Source of the DNA: CAYVJW01 sp964451885 | Lineage (GTDB): Bacteria; Patescibacteriota; Gracilibacteria; UBA4473 | NCBI GenBank assembly: GCA_964451885.1 | Contig: CAYVJW010000025.1 | Location: 1 to 18,134 of the forward strand | Length of the DNA stretch: 18,134 bases | Direction of reading: 5' to 3' | Shown: positions 14,268 through 18,134 of the stretch, one piece after another | How positions within the stretch are numbered: the first letter of the stretch is position 1 | How the letters are laid out: each line of letters begins with the position of its first letter | Program-made: the position numbers and the translations under genes | Notes under the pieces: generated by a model | The model's database searches: none | What the model was told of the DNA's origin: nothing | Seen by the model: the letters and a program-made list of their open reading frames with translations, nothing else

Positions 14268-15074
14268 TTACTGTGTGTTTATTTCTTCTACATCAAAAGT
14301 TTCTATCACTTCGGGATCAAGCAGGAGGACTTTTACTTTTTGGTTGAGAATATCAAGTCCTATGACGCGTCCTTTTTGATTATTTTTTGTCATTATGGTC
14401 TGTCTGATATGTGGGAGGCTTTTTCGTTTTTCTCGATAAAGAGGAAGTTCATAGAGGAAACAACATTTTAATTTACTGCACAGGCCGAGCAGCTTGTTGT
14501 TTTCTTTAATCATGATTCCTTGGTCTCGAACCGCGTCCATTGGGACAGAAATCAGGCGGTTTTTATAACTGGAGCAGCATGTTTCTCGTCCGCAAACGCC
14601 GAATCCCCCTACAATTCTGGCTTTATCCCGGGAACCTACCCGTTCGAGGTGAATCCGACACTTAAAATCTGCTCCCATAAGTTTTAATAGTTCCCGGAAG
14701 TCCACGGCTTCGTCGCAGGTAAAGAAGAAGGAAACAATTCGTTCTTTCCATCCGATCCGGGAGGCAAAAATTCTCATTTCGAGTTTTAATTTATCCGCCA
14801 TTTTTTGAGCTTTGATGATCCGTGTTTTCTCGTCTTTTTGAATTTTTTCGTACTGCTGGTTTTCTTTTTCGTTGAGTTTTTTTTCGAATGTCCAGGGTTC
14901 TTCTTTATCTTTTTCTTCAATTTTATTAGGAAGAATAGTAAGGACTTTGGCCACCAGGTGTTCTCCAGATTTGTGAATCAAAATTCGTTCTTTCGGTAAA
15001 AATTCTTCTTCTTTCGGAGTGGAAAGAAGAATTAATCGGTGTCTGAGTAAATCTAATACTTTTAAGGCCTTCAT
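14268..15074 (-). CDS. ricT: PSP1-domain protein, RicT/YaaT family
   Basis: A 268-aa protein. Its central part (about residues 100-210) is the PSP1 C-terminal domain: FFFTCDEAVDFRELLKLMGA, IHLERVGSRDKARIVGGFGV, then CGRETCC (about 158-164), VPMDAVRDQGIMIKEN, and LLGLCSKLKCCFLYE (about 193-207). The two clusters C-G-R-x-x-C-C and C-x-x-L-K-C-C are the conserved cysteines of RicT/YaaT. In B. subtilis RicT works with RicA and RicF, binds an iron-sulfur cluster and promotes RNase Y-dependent mRNA processing; neither partner gene is in this window. ATG 15074 (MKALKVLDLL) is favoured over a TTG at 15110 because the promoter at 15082-15110 would start transcription on it. Upstream of purB in a probable operon. 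Confidence 0.88.
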   Translation of the reverse strand: MKALKVLDLLRHRLILLSTPKEEEFLPKERILIHKSGEHLVAKVLTILPNKIEEKDKEEPWTFEKKLNEKENQQYEKIQKDEKTRIIKAQKMADKLKLEMRIFASRIGWKERIVSFFFTCDEAVDFRELLKLMGADFKCRIHLERVGSRDKARIVGGFGVCGRETCCSSYKNRLISVPMDAVRDQGIMIKENNKLLGLCSKLKCCFLYELPLYREKRKSLPHIRQTIMTKNNQKGRVIGLDILNQKVKVLLLDPEVIETFDVEEINTQ

Positions 15075-15081
15075 TGATTGT

Positions 15082-15110
15082 AATTTAGCCTCTTTTTGGT
15101 GCAAAAGCAA
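15082..15110 (-). promoter_or_regulatory. Possible leaderless promoter of ricT-purB
   Basis: On the minus strand, TTGCTT (15105-15110), 17-bp spacer, TAAATT (15082-15087). Initiation is expected at 15074-15075, the first base of the ricT ATG. Hexamers are only partial matches. Confidence 0.35.
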
Positions 15111-15126
15111 ACTTCGATTGAAATGT

Positions 15127-15155
15127 TTGTTTTTTTTTAATAAATATGGTAAAAT
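15127..15155 (+). promoter_or_regulatory. Promoter of the 962-aa protein gene
   Basis: TTGTTT (15127-15132), 17-bp spacer, extended -10 TGgTAAAAT (15147-15155). The start would be near 15162, giving about a 16-nt A/T-rich leader to ATG 15178. The region 15075-15177 thus holds two divergent promoters. Confidence 0.5.
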
Positions 15156-15177
15156 AATTAGATTTTTTATAAAAAGA

Positions 15178-18066
15178 ATGAAAAATTTCAGATGTTCGGC
15201 TGTCGGTTTTGGTAATTTTAAAGTTTTAGAGCGGGAGGGACGCTTTGTGTTTCAAAGGGGAAGTGTTGAAAAAGCATGGGAGAGAGCCGTATCGGAAAAA
15301 GTGAAAATAAATTACGAAGAGAAAGATATTGCTATTGAAGATTTAAATGAAAAAAGAAATCAGGATCGAAAAGATGTTCAGAGGGTATTGGCGGCTTTGA
15401 ACTTTAATCCTGGACCGATAGACGGCATTAAAGGCCCGAAAACAAAATCAGCGCTTCGTAGTTTTAAAAAAAGTTTTAATGAACGTTTGCAATCAAAACT
15501 TGATACAGCGGCGTCTGAAGAGTGTGATGTCTATGAAAAATTACAGGTGAATGAGAAGTTGGATGGAGCTACTATTCGGGCGCTTGAAATCTATACGATC
15601 TGGCAGGGAACTGGGCAGGAATTAGCGGGAGTAAGAGAGGGGGTGGAGAGAACGAGTCTTCAAAAAGGAATGATTGGAAAGGATGCTGTGGACATGAGAG
15701 AAGTACTTTCGTTTAAGAAACGTCAAGCAGTTATGAATCAGTTAAAAACAAAAAATCCAACTAAATATAATGAGATTTTATCAGGGAAAAATATATATAA
15801 AGGTTGGTGGGTAAATCAAAACCCAGCACTTTATGCCTACTTAAAAAGCCTTCCTGTAGAAAGATTGGCTGAACTTTTAGAACGTGAGGATGTTACGGCT
15901 TCTTTAGAGGCAAAAAGAGAAACCAGAGCGGACAGAGCTGTTGAAAAGGTTGTAAGCGCTCGGGAAACTCTTGAGGAAAATGAAAAGAAATTGATGGAGA
16001 TAATGGATACGCTTTATGGGGATGGATCTCTTTATGATGTAGCGCAAAAAAATCTGGACGGAGACGGGTTTATAAAGCCGGCAGCATTTTTGAGCGGGCT
16101 TTTGCATTTAGTGGGGAGGAGATTTGATAGAAGGACGGAGTCATTTGTTGAGAAATCTTTGAAAGACAAGATAGACATAGAAAAATTTGAAGACCAAAAG
16201 GAAAATATCCGGAACGGAATGCGGGAATTGGGTGTTAGGACATCGGAAAAAGCGCCTTGGTTGAGAGATATTTCATTACTTGCGTTCGGGTATCTGCCGC
16301 TGGTTGATATTCGCACGAATATTTTAACTGGTCTTGCGGAGACCTCTGATATTGAAACAGCTACGCAGTTTTTAAATTATATTTCGAGTGGAGAAAATGA
16401 ACCGTTTGTTCCAGAGAAAAAATACGGGCCCGGAATTTCAGATATGATTGAAACGGGAAGGAGAGATACCGAGCGCTTGTTGGCGAGTGCGACGGAAGCT
16501 CAGAAATACGGAAGGGAAGAGCATTTCAGGAGAACTCAATACGAATTAGAAGATGCTGAACAGTTAAAGAGAGCAGAAATTGATAAATTTATAGGCAGAT
16601 TTGGAAATAGTGCGGAAACCGCTAGTAAGGTGCTTTTCAGTTTTTGGGAACGTACTAATTTTCTGTTTTTTGAGGGGGAAAATAGGGAGGAGTATCAGTG
16701 TGTAACTGACCTTTTGGAAAAAGTTTATGATGACAATGTTGATTTAGATGAACGGGTATCTGCCGTAAATGAAATTTATGGGCATTTGAAAACGGAACGA
16801 GCGGAAGATACAGGAGATATAGAAAAATACATGAATATATGGAAAAAGGAAAGTGTGGAAGATTTGGATTTAGGGGCTATTGATGGAAACAGAGTATTTG
16901 CCACTTGGGATTCGGAAAAGGAAGAATTTATTTATCGTTCCGGAAGGGGTAAAAATGCAAACAGATACTATTATTCAAAACTACCGGATGCTATAAGAAA
17001 CTTTGAAACAAAAGATAATTGGAAAGAATATGTAAAAAAAGAGAGAAAGGATGTAGATAAAGATAAAGCCATGAAGGCTCCTAAGCGATGGCAGATTCTC
17101 TCTAATGAATACCATCGTCAAATTACTCGTCTTGCCAATAGGATTTCTCAGTTGGACCAAAATATTGAAGTAAACCGTTTAGCCTCTGTTTTGAATCAGT
17201 TTCCGACTATGGTGGATGTTGCCATACGATATCCGATATCCGGGGAAGCTGATCAGGATAGTATGAGAAATCTTTTAGATTCCTGGAAAACCCCTGACCT
17301 TAGCTGGGAAAAACTGGGACAATTGCTTGATGCCCCAGGGGTTCGGGAATGGTTGGAAGCAATACAATCTCCAGAAACATATGAAATTTATTATCGAAAA
17401 ATTTTAGCGCCAGGGTTTAAAAGAGGGACAGAACTCGAAGAGGTGAAGGTTGAAAACAAATATGCTCATGGGAAGAAAGTCGAAGAAGGTACTACATATG
17501 AAGATTTGGCTTCCCAGTCTCCTGACGGTAAGATTGCAACGGCTGAATATATTTTGAGGGGAATTGCTGAATCTCATCAGGATTATCCTTTGTATTTAAC
17601 TCAGCCTGATTTTAGTGAGTCTTTTCATAATCGACGGTTGGTAGCTGTTTCAAGCTTGCCTGAATATGTGCAAAACAGAAGTCGACAGTCGTGGAACAGG
17701 GAGAAAATGAAAAAGCTTAAAGATGAAAAAATCTGGGGAATGAAGCACGAAAAAAAATATCAGATTATCGACAAAGACGGAAAGACTCATGAAATATCGA
17801 TAAATTACAAGCTTTATCTGCGGCCGGATTGCGCGAATGTAGTGACTGTTCCGGGGTCTGTGTCTTTTGAAGGAAAAGAAATGCCGTTGAAGCCGTTAGA
17901 ATTTCCGACTGAAGAATATCTTCGTGAAACTTTACATATTCCGCTTGGGATACAAGTATGGGGAGGAATTATAGGTCTTTTGAGAGGAGGAGGGGAAGAG
18001 CCTCTAATTCCAAAACCACCATCACGAATTTTTAAGAAACCGCGTCCAATGGAATTCAAAGGGTAA
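15178..18066 (+). CDS. Large protein with N-terminal peptidoglycan-binding-like domain, otherwise unknown, 962 aa
   Basis: ATG 15178 (MKNFRCSAVGFGNFKVLERE) is preferred; the frame is open back to 15019, but the extra 53 residues overlap ricT and its promoter region. Residues about 64-104 (DRKDVQRVLAALNFNPGPID, GIKGPKTKSALRSFKK) match the peptidoglycan-binding domain 1 fold, with its repeated V-Q-x-x-L-x-x-L-x-x-x-P-G-P-I-D-G-x-x-G-x-x-T-x-x-A-x-x-x-F pattern. The other 850 residues are mostly K/E/R-rich helical sequence with no family I recognise, including a long segment of paired charged helices and a C-terminal beta-like part (YQIIDKDGKTHEISINYKLY). There is no signal peptide or membrane segment, and the end is basic and proline-rich (KPPSRIFKKPRPMEFKG). 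A wall-binding domain on a protein with no visible export signal is odd. Confidence 0.8.
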   Translation: MKNFRCSAVGFGNFKVLEREGRFVFQRGSVEKAWERAVSEKVKINYEEKDIAIEDLNEKRNQDRKDVQRVLAALNFNPGPIDGIKGPKTKSALRSFKKSFNERLQSKLDTAASEECDVYEKLQVNEKLDGATIRALEIYTIWQGTGQELAGVREGVERTSLQKGMIGKDAVDMREVLSFKKRQAVMNQLKTKNPTKYNEILSGKNIYKGWWVNQNPALYAYLKSLPVERLAELLEREDVTASLEAKRETRADRAVEKVVSARETLEENEKKLMEIMDTLYGDGSLYDVAQKNLDGDGFIKPAAFLSGLLHLVGRRFDRRTESFVEKSLKDKIDIEKFEDQKENIRNGMRELGVRTSEKAPWLRDISLLAFGYLPLVDIRTNILTGLAETSDIETATQFLNYISSGENEPFVPEKKYGPGISDMIETGRRDTERLLASATEAQKYGREEHFRRTQYELEDAEQLKRAEIDKFIGRFGNSAETASKVLFSFWERTNFLFFEGENREEYQCVTDLLEKVYDDNVDLDERVSAVNEIYGHLKTERAEDTGDIEKYMNIWKKESVEDLDLGAIDGNRVFATWDSEKEEFIYRSGRGKNANRYYYSKLPDAIRNFETKDNWKEYVKKERKDVDKDKAMKAPKRWQILSNEYHRQITRLANRISQLDQNIEVNRLASVLNQFPTMVDVAIRYPISGEADQDSMRNLLDSWKTPDLSWEKLGQLLDAPGVREWLEAIQSPETYEIYYRKILAPGFKRGTELEEVKVENKYAHGKKVEEGTTYEDLASQSPDGKIATAEYILRGIAESHQDYPLYLTQPDFSESFHNRRLVAVSSLPEYVQNRSRQSWNREKMKKLKDEKIWGMKHEKKYQIIDKDGKTHEISINYKLYLRPDCANVVTVPGSVSFEGKEMPLKPLEFPTEEYLRETLHIPLGIQVWGGIIGLLRGGGEEPLIPKPPSRIFKKPRPMEFKG

Positions 18067-18134
18067 GTTTTTTGGCAAAAAGGCCGAATAGCCAGAGCCC
18101 ATTGCTGAGCTCCAGCCTTCTAAGAACCGGACTT
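18067..18134. other. Unassigned GC-richer segment at the right edge
   Basis: After the stop of the 962-aa gene the composition rises in G+C (gccgaatagccagagcccat and onward). On the minus strand a frame is open from the window edge to TGA at 18056-18058, reading ...LRRLELSNGLWLFGLFAKKLTL, which would be a convergent gene end overlapping the 962-aa gene by 11 nt. Other frames are open too over so short a stretch, so no gene is claimed. No tRNA fold or terminator hairpin with a T-run was found. Confidence 0.3.

Noticed and set aside
14260..14273. Tandem TTTACTG heptamers as a purB operator
   Set aside because: Two copies only, overlapping the ricT stop; no further evidence of binding.
15019..15177. 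53-residue extension of the 962-aa protein
   Set aside because: It overlaps ricT and both divergent promoters, and its residues look like antisense of ricT plus A/T-rich leader.
16048..16083. EF-hand-like NLDGDGFIKPAA in the 962-aa protein
   Set aside because: The acidic residue at position 12 of the loop is missing and no flanking EF-hand helices are evident.
18082..18134. RNase P RNA or tRNA at the right edge (AAGTCCGG on the minus strand; TCT-like anticodon loop on the plus strand)
   Set aside because: The RNase P similarity is a few bases and only 53 nt would remain before a coding region; no tRNA cloverleaf arms pair.

Overview
The window comes from a bacterium of low to moderate GC that uses the standard genetic code: UGA ends several intact genes, including the epimerase and the RsuA-type pseudouridine synthase. 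The mix of compact housekeeping genes, long family-less membrane/coiled-coil proteins, an A/V-type ATPase B subunit and genes without Shine-Dalgarno sites suggests a Patescibacteria/CPR-like lineage. That placement is an inference, not a proof.

Left end (1-1085): an island of decayed accessory DNA. It holds the C-terminal part of a RAYT/Y1 (IS200-like) transposase with a REP-like palindrome, an antitoxin/YafQ-RelE toxin pair whose toxin carries an in-frame TAG just before its catalytic C-terminus, and a short relic of a Fic domain butted against the end of an epimerase gene.

1082-4580, all on the minus strand: an extended-SDR sugar-nucleotide epimerase, a 104-aa unknown protein, a 523-aa three-TM protein with a charged/coiled-coil tail and a 45-nt tandem repeat, and a YtxH-like membrane-anchored helical protein. 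The last of these is divergent from purE across a promoter that reads identically on both strands.

4663-7847: purE (class II-like and short) and hisS on the plus strand, then ntpB (V/A-type ATPase subunit B) convergent with hisS and with no other ATPase subunit gene in the window.

7980-12897, plus strand: a secreted Fn3 protein with a C-terminal membrane/sorting-like tail, an RsuA/RluB-type pseudouridine synthase, and a two-gene unit of unknown membrane proteins (386 and 570 aa).

12901-15074, minus strand: ricT (PSP1 domain) followed by purB. 15178-18066, plus strand: a 962-aa protein with an N-terminal peptidoglycan-binding-like domain and no recognisable remainder. The last 68 nt are locally GC-rich and unassigned.

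No rRNA, tRNA, CRISPR array or intact mobile element was recognised. No gene-free stretch exceeds about 300 bases other than the left-end relic zone (1-328), which is described. Most genes lack a Shine-Dalgarno motif, and several promoters place the transcription start on or next to the ATG, so leaderless or A-rich initiation looks common here. The closest thing to an undescribed system is the set of envelope proteins of unknown function (7980-9224, 10005-12897, 15178-18066, 2445-4016).
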